A stretch of DNA of 64,000 nt from contig NC_036454.1 in assembly GCF_002775205.1 (NCBI RefSeq), positions 4,097,882 to 4,161,881 on the forward strand, given 5' to 3'. Source of the stretch: Xiphophorus maculatus. Taxonomy: Eukaryota; Chordata; Actinopteri; Cyprinodontiformes; Poeciliidae. The position numbers were made by a program, and so were the translations under genes. Below the pieces are notes generated by a model, which was not told where the DNA came from, searched no databases, and was given only the letters and a program-made list of their open reading frames with translations. Below, one piece after another: positions 10,075 through 21,568 of this stretch (positions are counted from its first letter, which is position 1; the number at the start of each line of letters is the position of its first letter).

Positions 10075-10585
10075 ACTCAAGAAAGAGCAGCACTACTTCA
10101 ACATATTTTACTGTAGTAAAAGTAAAAAGTATCTGTCCAAGAAATTACTCAAGTAAGAGCAAAACATATCTGGTAAAAAGTACTCAAGTACTGATCAGAT
10201 TATTAATCATTTAATATTTAAAAATGTCATCATCAGATGGACCGAAATATTAATTTAAGTGGAAATTTTACTGTAAAATGACAATAATTCATATAAGGAG
10301 CAAAAAGTAATAATATTAGGCAAATATTTTTGTCCAAATCAGTTTCTTTCAATAAAAAAATCTTAAAAACTTTAACAAACTGCAGGTGTGTGTCTGGTGA
10401 AGTTTTGGTTAAAACATGTTTGTTTTTCATTCAGTGGGTAGAAAATCCAGAAATTTTACTCAAGTTAGAGTAGAAATACTTCATCATAAAATTACTGAAA
10501 CTACAGAGTAGTAAAAATACTCCTAAAAGTATTTTTTTCAAAGATACTTGGGTGAGTGTAATTAGTTAGTACCCAACTCTGTCAG
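10075..10585. mobile_element. TACTCAAGTA-family dispersed repeat
   Basis: Repeated TACTCAAG(T)A motifs and the terminal GTTAGTACCCAACTCTG mark a non-coding repeat also present at 45410-45715 and 62690-63262. In all three the order is CTACTTCA(A)YATATTTTACT, AAGTATCTGTCC, TGATCAGATTATTAATCATTTAATAT, then GTGGGTAGA-AATCCAGAAATT. Confidence 0.7.
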
Positions 10586-10589
10586 AATC

Positions 10590-11591
10590 AAGCCACCTGT
10601 TGCTACAAGTTCCAGTAAAAATCACCAGGACGCCATCGGTGTTTGATAACCGTTTATTTTCAAAATACATTTCATTTGAAAAATAGAAATTCTACAATAA
10701 ACCATTTTTTCTTCTCTAGAAAGACTCAAGTTGATTTAACAATAAAGTGTCAGTTTTCCTCTGCAGCTTTCTGACAGGCGGTGAACTAATAACTCCACTG
10801 GAAAACCTGCAGAGCGTTGAGTTGGAAAACAAAGTGAAGGATTGAAAATAGAGGGATCAGAGTGAGCATCTGTATGAAAACATGATCTTTGTGTGCTAAT
10901 ATGGAGACGTCAGCAATGATCCACCAAGTTTGGAAGAATTATGATGAAATTTTCCAACAGTCTGAACTCTATTCATTTTCCAGTTGGAGAAAAGTATCTT
11001 TTTTGACTTTTTTTCACCTTTGCGGTCACATTTAAACCAATTTCAGAGTTCAGAAGGATATTTTGTCCTGATATATAAAACCCTACAACTGAGATAGAGG
11101 TGCTCTTTATTATTACCATTCACACAAGCCAAACAATTGAAAAGTATTGAAAAATAAAAAAAATTGGATGTGGAAAAATATGTAGGAACACTATGTGGAG
11201 GAAATTTAATCACATTTTTAACACATTGAAATTATAACACTGAATATATTCTGTGCAATTATCAATATATATTTTTTACTCTAAATGCACAAAAAAATTC
11301 ATCCGCAAATGTTTCTTGAAAAATGTAATTTTTGAAATTTTATTTTATGTTTTCAGGCTAATTTTTGAAGGCAAATTTCTGCAGGTGAATTTTTTGCAGT
11401 GAATTTAAAGTGTAAAAATAAAAAAGTGTTGACAAAATTGCACAAGATAAAAATTCATTGTCATAAATTCAATTTGTAAAAAAATCTGATTCCAATCAGA
11501 TAATATTTCTTCCAAAATTTTGAAGGATATGTTTAAATTTCACTAAGCACTAAATGCAGGCTAGAAAATAAGATAAAGTTTATTAGTGATT
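10590..11591. other. AT-rich spacer, nothing recognised
   Basis: Low-complexity AT-rich DNA up to the left edge of duplication copy B. No exon, RNA gene or clear repeat termini found. Confidence 0.5.
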
Positions 11592-11776
11592 TTCTTGTGT
11601 GTGGTTTGATCACCTAAAATATCCTTTAATATATATATAAAAAAAGTGATTTAAACAACCCATAAATCAGATGACAGCTGATAAAATACACACATTCCTG
11701 CTGTGAACACAAGCCGTCATGAATATCATTTCCACATCTTGTTTCCTTCATTTCTTCCAGTTCAAATTGATCCTTT

Positions 11777-12556
11777 ATGGGCCACTTAGGTACAGGAGTT
11801 TATGCAGCACAGTCATGTATTAATATGATCTGCATTCCCAGTTCAGGTTCCAGTTTGGATGAGAAAGGTTGGATGATTATGATGAATCAAATGGCTTCGA
11901 CTCACATTAAGGCTGTTTCCCGTTCTTATTTCTTTCTTTTCAGAAAATTTCTAAAATTAGACAAATGGTCTCCAGAGTTGACCTGGAGAAAATCATTCCT
12001 GCTTTTATGTCATCTCCTCTGGAAAACTGTAATGCCCTTTTTAACTGCCTGGATAAATCCTCAATTTCACCTTTGCAATCAATACAGAACGCAGCAGCCA
12101 GACTTCTCACCAAACCCAATAGATTCTGTCATATCTCTCCTGTTCCATTTTCACTCCACTGGCTTCCAGGTGATTTTAAGATTTGTTTTAAAGTACTTCT
12201 GCTGACATACAGAACATTACAAGACCAGGCTCCTGATTACCTTTGTCAGCTTTTAACTAAATATTCTGCTGCTCATGGTCTTCGTTCTCAAACTCTGAAT
12301 GTTTTGGTTGTTCCACCAACACGGTTAAAAACTAACGGGGGCCTTTCAGTCGGTGGCTGTGGAACAGTTTACCCTTGCAGCTCCGTTTGTCTGACTGGAC
12401 GTTTTTAAAAAGCAACTAAAACATTTGTATTTTCCCAGGTTTTTATCTCTTGATTTTACTGTGTTTCTTATGTTGGTTTAATGTTTTCTATTGTTTTAAG
12501 GCTGATTTCTATTGTGATTTTGTGTCTGTGACAGGCAGTTTATAATTAAACTTTAC
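11777..12556 (+). mobile_element. L2-clade LINE fragment with 3' end
   Basis: Same RT C-terminal signature as 1549-2016, but running on through QLLTKYSAAHGLRSQ, a GGLSVGGCG/AFQSVAVEQF region (wild-type-like RAFSVAAPxLWNSLP in L2), KKQLKTF-like DNA and a 3' tail ending TATAATTAAACTTTACTT. At least two frameshifts break it, one near 11945 and one near 12340. It is the more complete version of the copy-A fragment. Confidence 0.85.
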
Positions 12557-12711
12557 TTAATTACTCTAAGGAAGAACAGAAGTGGAAAACAAGGCAGAAA
12601 TAGAAAAATCTAAGGAACACAAAAAAAAACAAAATTCCAACACCAAACTCAAACAACCCCAGATCCTGACAGCATCTTTGTTTTTGCTACAACAAAAGGA
12701 CGACATGACAA

Positions 12712-12717
12712 TTTATT
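12712..12717 (-). terminator. Candidate poly(A) signal of zinc-finger gene B
   Basis: AATAAA on the minus strand about 130 nt past the stop codon, equivalent to the site in copy A. Confidence 0.5.
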
Positions 12718-12846
12718 TGCATGCTTGTTATTATTATTGATATAAATGTTACTGACAGCAACGGCTGTTGTCGCCATAGTGATAGAAGACAGCAGGAGAG
12801 AAAGAAGTTCCCTCACATTCCAGATGTTGCTGCTGTCTTGTGTGGA

Positions 12847-13788
12847 TCAGGCTTTTTCTCCAGTGTGGATTTTCTGATGACGCTTCAGCCCTGAGGAATG
12901 TCTGAATGTCTTCTCACATTGACTGCAGCTATAAGGCTTTTCATCAGTGTGTGTTCGCTGATGACGCTTCAGCGTTGACAGATCTTTGAATCTCTTCTCA
13001 CAACAATTGCAGCTATAAGGCTTTTCACCAGTGTGGATTCGCTGATGGCTGTTAAAATGACCCTTCTGAATAAAAGCCTTTCCACACTGGTCACAGAGAT
13101 AGCGCTTCTCTCCAGTGTGGATTCGCTGATGACTCTTCAGATTTGAGGAACGTTTGAATCTCTTCTCACACTGACTGCAGCTATAAGGCTTTTCACCAGT
13201 GTGGATTCGCTGATGATTCTTCAGCCCTGAGGAATCTTTGAATCTCTTCTCACATTGACTGCAGCTATAAGGCTTTTCAACAGTGTGGATTCGCTGATGG
13301 CGGTTAAAACTAACCTTCTGAATAAAAGCCTTTCCACACTGGTCACAGAGATAGCGCTTCTCTCCAGTGTGGATTCGCTGATGAGTCTTCACTCCTGAAT
13401 AAAATCTGAATCTCTTCTCACACTGACTGCAGCTATAAGGCTTTTCACCAGTGTGGATTAGCTGATGGCGGTTAAAACTAACCTTCTGAATAAAAGCCTT
13501 TCCACACTGGTCACAGAGATATTGCTTCTCTCCAGTGTGGATTCGCTGATGAGTCTTCAGTCCTGAAGCAAATCTGAATCTCTTCTCACACTGACTGCAG
13601 CTATAAGGCTTCTCTCCAGTGTGAATGTGTTGATGAATTTTCAGATACGACTTGAATCTGAAATATTTCAGACACTTGTCACAACGGTGTTTGTTCTGCA
13701 GCCTCTGGGTGGGCTGAACCTGCTGTCCATCGCTGGGACCAACTGAGGCTTTATCATCATGGCCGCCTGGGTTTGTGCAGGTTTGGTT
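12847..13788 (-). CDS. C2H2 zinc-finger gene B, terminal exon with ten fingers
   Basis: The minus-strand exon is exactly as long as in copy A (942 bp), is open throughout, starts after the same TAG acceptor (CTA at 13789-13791) and ends with TGA at 12847-12849. The same linker ([17 protein letters not shown]) precedes ten canonical C2H2 fingers, all with intact Cys2His2 ligands. Contact residues (-1,2,3,6) of fingers 1 to 10 are FSYI, FSGT, QVSR, FSGT, QVSR, DSGN, RSNS, QGHS, DSTR, HSGR. Only finger 10 is identical in contacts to copy A. Finger 3 has HQLIH and the linker between fingers 9 and 10 is TDEKPY. Expected role: nuclear DNA-binding protein, target unknown. The predicted full protein is 327 residues with the 14-residue exon at 14941. 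Confidence 0.9.
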   Translation of the reverse strand, partial: NQTCTNPGGHDDKASVGPSDGQQVQPTQRLQNKHRCDKCLKYFRFKSYLKIHQHIHTGEKPYSCSQCEKRFRFASGLKTHQRIHTGEKQYLCDQCGKAFIQKVSFNRHQLIHTGEKPYSCSQCEKRFRFYSGVKTHQRIHTGEKRYLCDQCGKAFIQKVSFNRHQRIHTVEKPYSCSQCEKRFKDSSGLKNHQRIHTGEKPYSCSQCEKRFKRSSNLKSHQRIHTGEKRYLCDQCGKAFIQKGHFNSHQRIHTGEKPYSCNCCEKRFKDLSTLKRHQRTHTDEKPYSCSQCEKTFRHSSGLKRHQKIHTGEKA

Positions 13789-14094
13789 CTACGAAGGGAA
13801 GTGCAGTAATTATAACCAACAGTAAATATAACACACAAACACTTTGATAGTCAACAGCTTTATTGCTTTGCAGGGATTAAGAGCATCCTAACACATCTCC
13901 CCGTTTAGTTTAATCAAATGCAAAAAGTATAAATGTGCCTTTCTCTCAGGTAGACTAGAGGTCTGGAACCTGTGGCCCCACCAGTGGCTCTTTGGACATT
14001 TTATAATGGCTCCTAATAATTTAGTTAAAAATGCAGAAAAACCAACTGACGGTCTTTTAATCTAGGCATAATGGCAAAAGTACATTTTAATAAA

Positions 14095-14329
14095 ATGGTA
14101 AATGACTGAACTTATATAGATCTTTTCCAATCATTTTGACCATTCAAAGCGCTTTACACTGGAGTCACATCCACCCATTCACACACACAAACTCTCACAT
14201 TTATACATCAGTAGGGGGTAAGTGCCTTGCCCAGGGGTACATCAACATGTGCCAGGAGGAACCTGGAATTGAACCTACAACCTTCTGATCACAAAACAAC
14301 TACTCTACCCACAGAGCCACAGTCGGCTC
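14095..14329 (-). mobile_element. tRNA-derived SINE (copy B)
   Basis: Duplicate of the SINE at 3553-3785, with the same A-box-like and B-box sequences on the minus strand. Confidence 0.75.
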
Positions 14330-14632
14330 ATAGTGGTCAGTAATATACAACAGAACAATTGCATTGAATTTCCACAACAGAAGGACAAGAAAAGTTCCAG
14401 TTTTGTATTTTTTAATCTGTTTTTCTTGTCATTGTGTTGAAAACTATCCTATAATTTTACTAAATTCTCCACAAATATCTTCATTGATATGAATCATTAT
14501 TTGAAGGCAGATTCAGATTTTAATTTTTACATTTAACCTTTTTAGCAGTTAATATATTATTCAGGTGTTTTATGATAAATAATTATTTGTGAGGACAAGA
14601 ATGTCTGTGAATCCGGGAGGAAGGTTAGTTCT

Positions 14633-14757
<125 letters not shown>

Positions 14758-14940
14758 TCATACTTATAGCAGTTCAGAAAACCCAAATGAAAATAAATGT
14801 CATGTTTTTGAGGTGTGGCATGAAGCCAGAGTACCCAGAGAAATCCCATTCATGCACAGAGAGAATATTTAAAGTAAATGCAGAAAGACTATTAAAAACA
14901 ATAAAGTAGCAATTAGTTCCCACAAGTTTTAATAACTAAC

Positions 14941-14982
14941 CTCTTCCAGTGATGCCTTCTCTTCCAGGTGAAGTTTCTCCAT
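14941..14982 (-). CDS. Zinc-finger gene B, first coding exon (predicted start)
   Basis: Identical to the copy-A exon: exon 14941-14989, ATG at 14980-14982, 14 codons MEKLHLEEKASLEE, donor GAG|GTTAGT, phase 0 into the zinc-finger exon. A possible upstream UTR exon has its GTAAGT donor at 15424-15429. Confidence 0.6.
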
Positions 14983-14989
14983 TTCAGTC

Positions 14990-16130
14990 CTGCGTAAAAC
15001 AAACATTCATAACATGGAAAATTGAATTTAGGATATTTGTGCAGCAGTGGCAGCAGTTTCAGATATAGTTGAAACCAGATATTTATTAGAGACAACCTGA
15101 TTTCACACATTATGATTTTAAAACAGTCTTAACTTCCTGCTTTATGTCAGCCAGGATTAAATACATTCCCTAATTTCTCTGAAAAGTTTTCATTTCTGTT
15201 TTTCATTTAGAAAGTTTTCATAAGCTAAGCTAACTATGCATTTAAACAGATGCTTTGTAAACTTCTAGCATTTTAACAGAAATAACTGAGAATCATGAAA
15301 CACAGGGATGATTTCTGCTTCACAGGTTTAAGTTTTAGTGATGACATGATTCTACATTTTGTATTTTGTATTAAACATCAGTATGAATTATTACAAATAT
15401 ATGTGATAAAGAAATAAGCATTTACTTACAATTTCTGCGAGCCACCTCTACAGCTTATCTTTGTTATAATATTTACATTTGACAGATGCTCTTATGGTTT
15501 CCATGGTAACATTGTTCAAAGGATTACAGCTCCATAAACATTTAACTCTATGTATTTAAAACAAAACAATCAGCCATCTGATTAGGCTAATTACAGACTT
15601 TATTCTTCTGTGCACCAGAAAGTTTCATTTAAATGTTAAATCTATTTTATTTTAACAGATCTGGAAACTTGTTATGGTGCATACAGTACTGTTTCCATGG
15701 AGACAGGTTGTTGTGATATTTTACATCTTAATGTAACCATAGTTGTAACAAATGACTATATTTGTTATGTTTTGTAAATGTCACTTCTTTTAAAACAAGC
15801 TGCATTCGTATGTGTGAGCCTCTGTGTTTATCCGAGCCTGCAGAAGCTAAAAGAGACGGAGGAACACAGAATTATTTATTCCCAACAGTCCCCCTGTCGG
15901 GCGGCACAAATATCACAGCAACAATCACTAAATGTGGTGCATATGGATCCTGAGCTAAAATATGGCGGCCCGTTCCTTCCGGCCGTCGTAGCCCCGTGGG
16001 CCCCGACCCGGATCGCCATGGTAACGGCCCGCAGCCCTCAGGGTTGCAACCCCTGGACAACTAAGCTAATGTGATACTAAGACTGAAGTAACTAAACTAA
16101 ACATAAAAGTTTAAGCAATTTATTGGAAAT
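14990..16130. other. Upstream intron / 5' flank of zinc-finger gene B
   Basis: Equivalent of 4367-5510, with the same GC-rich patch and YY1-like AAAATATGGCGGCC at about 15957-15970. Confidence 0.35.
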
Positions 16131-16368
16131 CAATAATTAATAATTCCTTCATATGGAATTATTGGCAGATTATTTAACCTGTAAAAGCCATTTTCCCCAT
16201 AAGTTAATTTATCAGCATATAGAACTAGAACTTTGTCATCAATATTAAGGATTTACTTCAAACAATCCTCTATATGTTGCTGAAAAGTTACTTTCTAGTT
16301 AGCTTGTCTTATTTAAAGTGTTGTAAGATATTTGGACTAGAAACTCGACCAAAAAGTTTCCTGCTAGA
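16131..16368. mobile_element. Foldback MITE fragment, copy B
   Basis: Duplicate of the partial MITE at 5515-5752. Confidence 0.65.
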
Positions 16369-18155
16369 ATAAAAAATAATCTGGAGGACAATATTTAGAT
16401 GAAAACCACAGAAACAGGTTGTTGTCTGCATTATTAGCAAAAATAATCTATTTTCACAATTTTCAGATGCTTATTCCCATTTTGTGTGATACACTGCAAA
16501 AACACACAGTCTTGTCTTTACATGCTGTTGCTGTAACTGAGCTCAGTCACTACATGTGCTACTGTAGACCAAGATTAATACTGCTGCTGCTCAATCCTAA
16601 TCCTGCTAAATCTTTCTGGTTCCACATCAGGGTTCTTTGTCCCTCTGAGGGGGACTTCCCTGATGCGGCTCGGATCAGATCGGTTCATTTATTCATATAA
16701 ACTGCCTGAATGTGAAGCCTGCAGCTGTTCTGGGCGTACAGGAGAAGCAGAACATGGCGGCGGAGCTCAGCTCACCTGCAGCCAATCCAAGGTAACGCCT
16801 ATAACGCAGCAAATCTAAAAGCAGAAATCAGAGATCCTGATTGTCATGGAGCCACCATGCAAAGTTTTATTAAATATTTCAAGTCTCGTATAACTTGAGG
16901 GACATTAAAGGTATTAAAGCTTCAACAGGTGCAAAGATAAGAAAACAGATCTGGGATTACTCAGCCGCTAAAGGTATTTCAAGAGTTTTGATAAAATAAT
17001 CCTTGGTGAAGCTGATTTTCTGGGTGGGACTGTTTGGATCTGGCTTTGTGTTGTGACTCTACTGCTTTAATAACTAAACGCAGTGAATTCAGAGTAAATT
17101 CTGCTCATTTGGGTGAAAACTGAATGTTAAAGCAGGTTAGTATTTAGGCCTGTCTCCAGTGGCGTATCTAGGCCTGTTTTAGGGGGCTTTAGCAGCCCTA
17201 AAACTGTATCTCAGCACCCCTGGATCAGGTCGTCACCCTTCCCGTAAAATACCAGTCGTCCCATATTTGGTCGTTAAATGTTGGTCATGTATTGAACCGA
17301 TACATAACTGTCCGATAGAAACGCCTATCATACACACATCAACACTAAGTTTAACAATAATGACCAAAATAAAACACAGGAAATATTAAGGTCAGCTATA
17401 TTGTCGTGGCGGGAGCTAAAGGACCCCTGAACGCTACGCACAGACGCTGAACGTCACCGTTGCCTAGAGACGGACACTGCGCAGCCGCGGTGAGCTGCTA
17501 TCAACCCGAGTCTTTTTAAAACGTCCTCGACCCGATTCCATGTTTTTAGGAGCAAAAACGCTTTTAAAAATACAGACGTGAGTGAAAAGACGCGAATTAT
17601 AAGCGGAACCTTTTCAGAGAGGATGGAAACTGTGTACAGCGAAAGGCAAAAAAAAAAAAAAGTGTCCGTCGTGGCGCAGTGTGCTGCTGTATGATAGACA
17701 GAATGGATCAGGAGAGGAACCGCAGACCCATCAGAACCTAAAGAACCAGAAATCAGCGTCATTTCCTGAGGCTGACATGGTACAGAACATTTAGCTATGA
17801 TTGATTCAGTTTATTATTGTGATTTTAGCTGACCATTGTGGTTTGATTCTTTGCTTAGAATGTTGAGTTTGGATGATATTTAATAAATAATAGCATTAGC
17901 CAAAATAAGTGGCCATTTAAAGAACAAATAATACGAATAGATTAACAGTAAATACATAAATATTTCCTACATTACATGACTTTTTGTGTGTTTTTTCAGA
18001 AATGTTGATATATTTTATGAATAATTGTTCAATGGTCATTTAATGTATTATTTCACTAATATTTTATTAATGTGGTTTACCAGTTTGGATAATCGGACTT
18101 CCTATCAATGAAGAAAAAACATGCTAAGCAAAAATACACCAAACCTGCAGGCCAG

Positions 18156-18550
18156 GGCCGGTTCTAGACGGGGGGCCCAGAGGGGCTCTAAAGAAATTAT
18201 ACTAAATAAATGTCTTTTTTAAATATTCAGTGGTAAATATTTTTTCTTCACAATTTTATTTTTAAGGTATTATTAAAAATACATTACAATTATTTTTAAG
18301 AAAAAATAATTTAATGAATTAAAAATTATGGTACTGCTCTTTTAACTGCTGTATGGAGATAGGATCACACTTTCCATCTGCTAAATCAGGATCTGCAACC
18401 TGAATCTCTGGAGACACAAGTGGCTCTTTGTTCACATTATTAAATGATGAAATATTTCTCTGTTTTTGTTTGATTCTTTTTTTAAGTGTCTCCATATAAA
18501 CTCTGTCTGGACGGGCCCCTGTGGTAAATTTGGTCTAAAACCAGCCTCTA
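18156..18550. mobile_element. Nested hAT-like MITE (GGCCGGTTCTAGA ends)
   Basis: The left end GGGCCGGTTCTAGAC matches the inverted right end AGGCTGGTTTTAGACC. It lies wholly inside the larger 17157-19655 element, so it inserted later. Confidence 0.55.
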
Positions 18551-18572
18551 CAGTAAACTGTAAAGACCAGAA

Positions 18573-18620
18573 CATATATATATATATATACAGTATATAT
18601 ATGTGTATATATATATATAT
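18573..18620. repeat. (TA)n microsatellite
   Basis: TA dinucleotide tracts interrupted by CAG and GTG. Confidence 0.9.
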
Positions 18621-19664
18621 TTAACCAGCTATAAGGAGTCAGACTTGTATCATCAGCATCTTTATTCAGATGACAATTTGCAATGCAAAATATTATGCTT
18701 AGTGATTTTTTACAAAGGGCAATGCAGTACTTAATTAATTTAGAATTATTTTTATATTTTTGAATAAAATTGTGTACAGCATTGGCTTTATTTATTTGAA
18801 GAGTATTTTGTAGTTCTGTACAAAATGTTGCATATGTGCAAAATATTTGGATAAATAATGGGTTAGTCTGATCCTGGCCCTTAGCCTTGTTAATTTCTCT
18901 TATTGCTCTTTTTTTGAAGTTTGATTAGTGACTGTTGTGCTGTTTTGTAATTAATTTCCCAAATCTCTCTGGAGTCACTTAAATAATGTAAAACTAAAGA
19001 ACAGCACAGAATGTTGGGCTGGTTCTGTGTGAACAGAAAGGTGTTTGGTACTGAAACTATAATTGACTCACTTCATGAACTGTGAACTGAAATAGTAAAA
19101 CTCTGATTCATAATTTCTACTTTTCCATAGATGGACATTCATTCTTGTTTAAAGAAAAAAGGCCAACAGCCGCATAACGTTCAGATAAAAATAAGGGTAA
19201 TGCAATTTCTAAGTATGATTTTCGAATAAAGTTCAGGTTAATGACTAGTTTTTACTAGTCATTAACCCAGTAAAAACGAGGTTTTGGAGTAGATTTTATT
19301 TTCATTTCTGGGCGGCAGACCACACAAGGACTGTGTCTCCACAGCTGCTTGTGTCTCATTAATGTTGGCAGGTATGATGTGGTCTAGAGATTCTGTTTCA
19401 AACGGAGTTGATCCACCTCTGGGAAAAATTTAAAGTTTCTCTGATTTTACTCTTTATAAGTATATATATGTTTGAGTAAAATGAACATTGTTCTTTTATT
19501 CTATGAATTACTGACAACACGTCTCTTAATTTTGCTTGTGAATGTATGTAAATAAGCAGTGAGATTTAGAAAACCGCACCAACGAATATCTTCTCATGGG
19601 TCTTAGCCCTGCTGGGGGCTCAGCCCCCCTAAAGGTCAGATCCTAGAATCGCCCCTGACTTACT

Positions 19665-19765
19665 GTAAAGTCATTTTGTCTTATTTCCAGTGTAATAAGA
19701 TATTTGCAGTAGAAACTAAAAATACCTGATGAGATTTTGTGTTTTTTCAGTGTACAGCTGGGAAA
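19665..19765. mobile_element. Foldback MITE fragment (one arm)
   Basis: TTTTGTCTTATTTCCAGTG, AAGATATTTGCAGTAGAAACT and TGAGATTTTGTGTTTTTTCAGTG match the right arm of the ACTGCAAAAACAC MITE family. Confidence 0.6.
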
Positions 19766-20743
19766 CTCCCCATAAATAAAGACACAGGAGCTGGATGAGT
19801 TTGTGATCACATGAGCACTTTGTTATTTAACATCCATAGTAGTTTGATAATGCCGTACATCGCAGAGGCTCGACACGGACAGAGGAGCGGTGTCACTGAT
19901 GCTGAAGGTATTTACAGGCAGCCAGCGAGACGAAGAGCAGCAATCCTTCCTTCCTGCTTCCTCTGGCTGAATCACCACCATGTTTATGGGTCACATGTGA
20001 ACTCTGACCTCCAGGACGACACGGATTAGAGTCAGCAGCGTGTTAGCGTTAAATCTAAAGCTTATACTTTCTGTATCAAATATGAAATGCACTGATAAAT
20101 CATTAATGACATTCATACGCACATACTGTAGAGCTCTATGGCAAAAACAAACCCCAAGAGTTTAAATATATTTACAATTCAAACACAATTGAATGTTAGA
20201 AATAAAAACTGTACAATAATGAAACAAAAAGAAAAGAAAAAAACATGCCAGCATTCATTTATCTAATACATTTACATGAATCGGTTTGTATTGGAGGACC
20301 TTATCTAAGGCTACATTTCCACACGTTTCCCTTTAAACATCCAAAAATCTCCCTGTCTAGTATCTTTACAGAAATGTGGGGAAAAAGTGAAAGAATATCG
20401 AAAATATATTCTAATATCAGGACAGATATAAGGTGGTTCATCATCTTTTTTCTCTCCCCATTTGAGTGCTTTAAGGCAGAAACATTTATCCCTTTAAATA
20501 CAAAATATGACTCAAAATCTGAAGAATATCCAAACTGATGAAAGTTAGATTGTAGCTTTAGTTACTTAAATAGCTGAATAAATAAATACAGGTTGTGTAA
20601 ATGAGTCATAAATGCATTTACAGTATGTACCAGGAGATTAAATACAGACATAAAACTCATTACAGTCGTCCTCAGAACTGCCAGGTTGTAAAAGTGAAGC
20701 ACGATTTCATGCTTTTAAAGTAGAAACCGGAAGCTTCTGTGAC

Positions 20744-20749
20744 TTTATT
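20744..20749 (-). terminator. rusc2: Candidate poly(A) signal of rusc2
   Basis: The first AATAAA on the minus strand downstream of the rusc2 stop codon, giving a 3' UTR of about 0.6 kb (20744-21360). Alternative downstream signals cannot be excluded. Confidence 0.4.
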
Positions 20750-21360
20750 TCTCATTTTGTTTGTTTAATCTACAACTTTGCTGCAAAAGAAACATTAAAA
20801 TGTGCAAATCTGCCGGGAGGTGCCGCTCAGCCTGCAGCACAGCAGAGAGGGAGGCGCCTTCAAGCTGAATTACATTTAAATACTGCAAATTATTATTTTT
20901 TATCTGGATTTCAACCAACTTCTGCAGTAAAATGAAAATTTTAAAGAGTAAATTCCTGCTTTTCTCTCTTGATTATTGTCTTTCGTGGGAATAAAAATAA
21001 AAATCAGCACTTTACAAGCAACATAATCTCAAAGTCTCTTTTTGATGATTTGTGGCTCAACATTTAAACAGCACAGCGACAGAGCAGCCAGGTGTGGTGA
21101 GTTTTCCTTCACATTGTGTCCAGATGAGTGATATTCAGGCTGAATGCTAATGCTAGCACAGCTAAGCGTTTAGGTGTCGAGAAGAAGAGCATCGGAGAGT
21201 CTTTGGGTTCGTTTGTCGTCGTTTTTTTTTTGGTTTTTGTTTGGATGTGAGCATGCTGTCTTTTTCTGGATGTTACCTTGATTGTGAGTTTATGGTTGGA
21301 CCTCGCACACGTCGGTGCGTCTTCTTCGTGTTTTAGTGTTCGTTCGCTAACAGAGTCTGA
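20750..21360 (-). other. rusc2: Probable rusc2 3' UTR
   Basis: Non-coding, AT-rich, directly downstream of the stop codon on the minus strand and upstream of the first AATAAA. No repeat hallmark seen, unlike the surrounding DNA. Confidence 0.5.
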
Positions 21361-21568
21361 TCAGAGCTGGCTGAGTCCGGTTTCTCTGCGGCTGTCCTCT
21401 GTGCTGCTGAGCGTCACATAAATGATGGGGACCAAACCCTGGGTGGAGCCCAGCGAGCAGAGCAGCCAGTCGGGGTCGGCCTTCCTCAGAACCCGCAAGA
21501 CATCGCCCTTATTGAAGCTCAGCTGGCCGGGGTCGGTGGCTAGGTGATGGCACAATGCTCGGACTTCG
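21361..21568 (-). CDS. rusc2: rusc2 exon 12: SH3 domain and stop
   Basis: Encodes [19 protein letters not shown]...GDVLRVL...DWLLCSL...[10 protein letters not shown] and ends SQL-stop (TGA at 21361-21363). The SH3 hallmarks are the ALxxH start, the GD loop, the W of DW and the GLVPxxYV strand. The acceptor CAG is at 21569-21571; the incoming phase takes one base to complete a Cys codon. Confidence 0.95.

Larger units (their letters stand above)
17157..19655. mobile_element. hAT-like non-autonomous DNA transposon, with nested elements
   Basis: The left end reads CAGTGGCGTATCTAGG...TTAGGGGGCTTTAGC. The right end, read on the opposite strand, is CAGGGGCGATTCTAGG...TTAGGGGGGCTGAGC. These imperfect terminal inverted repeats of hAT style enclose about 2.5 kb without a transposase frame. 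I could not find a clean 8-bp target duplication. A smaller element sits inside (18156-18550). The interior also has a GC-rich piece at 17405-17510 and AT-rich filler. Confidence 0.55.
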
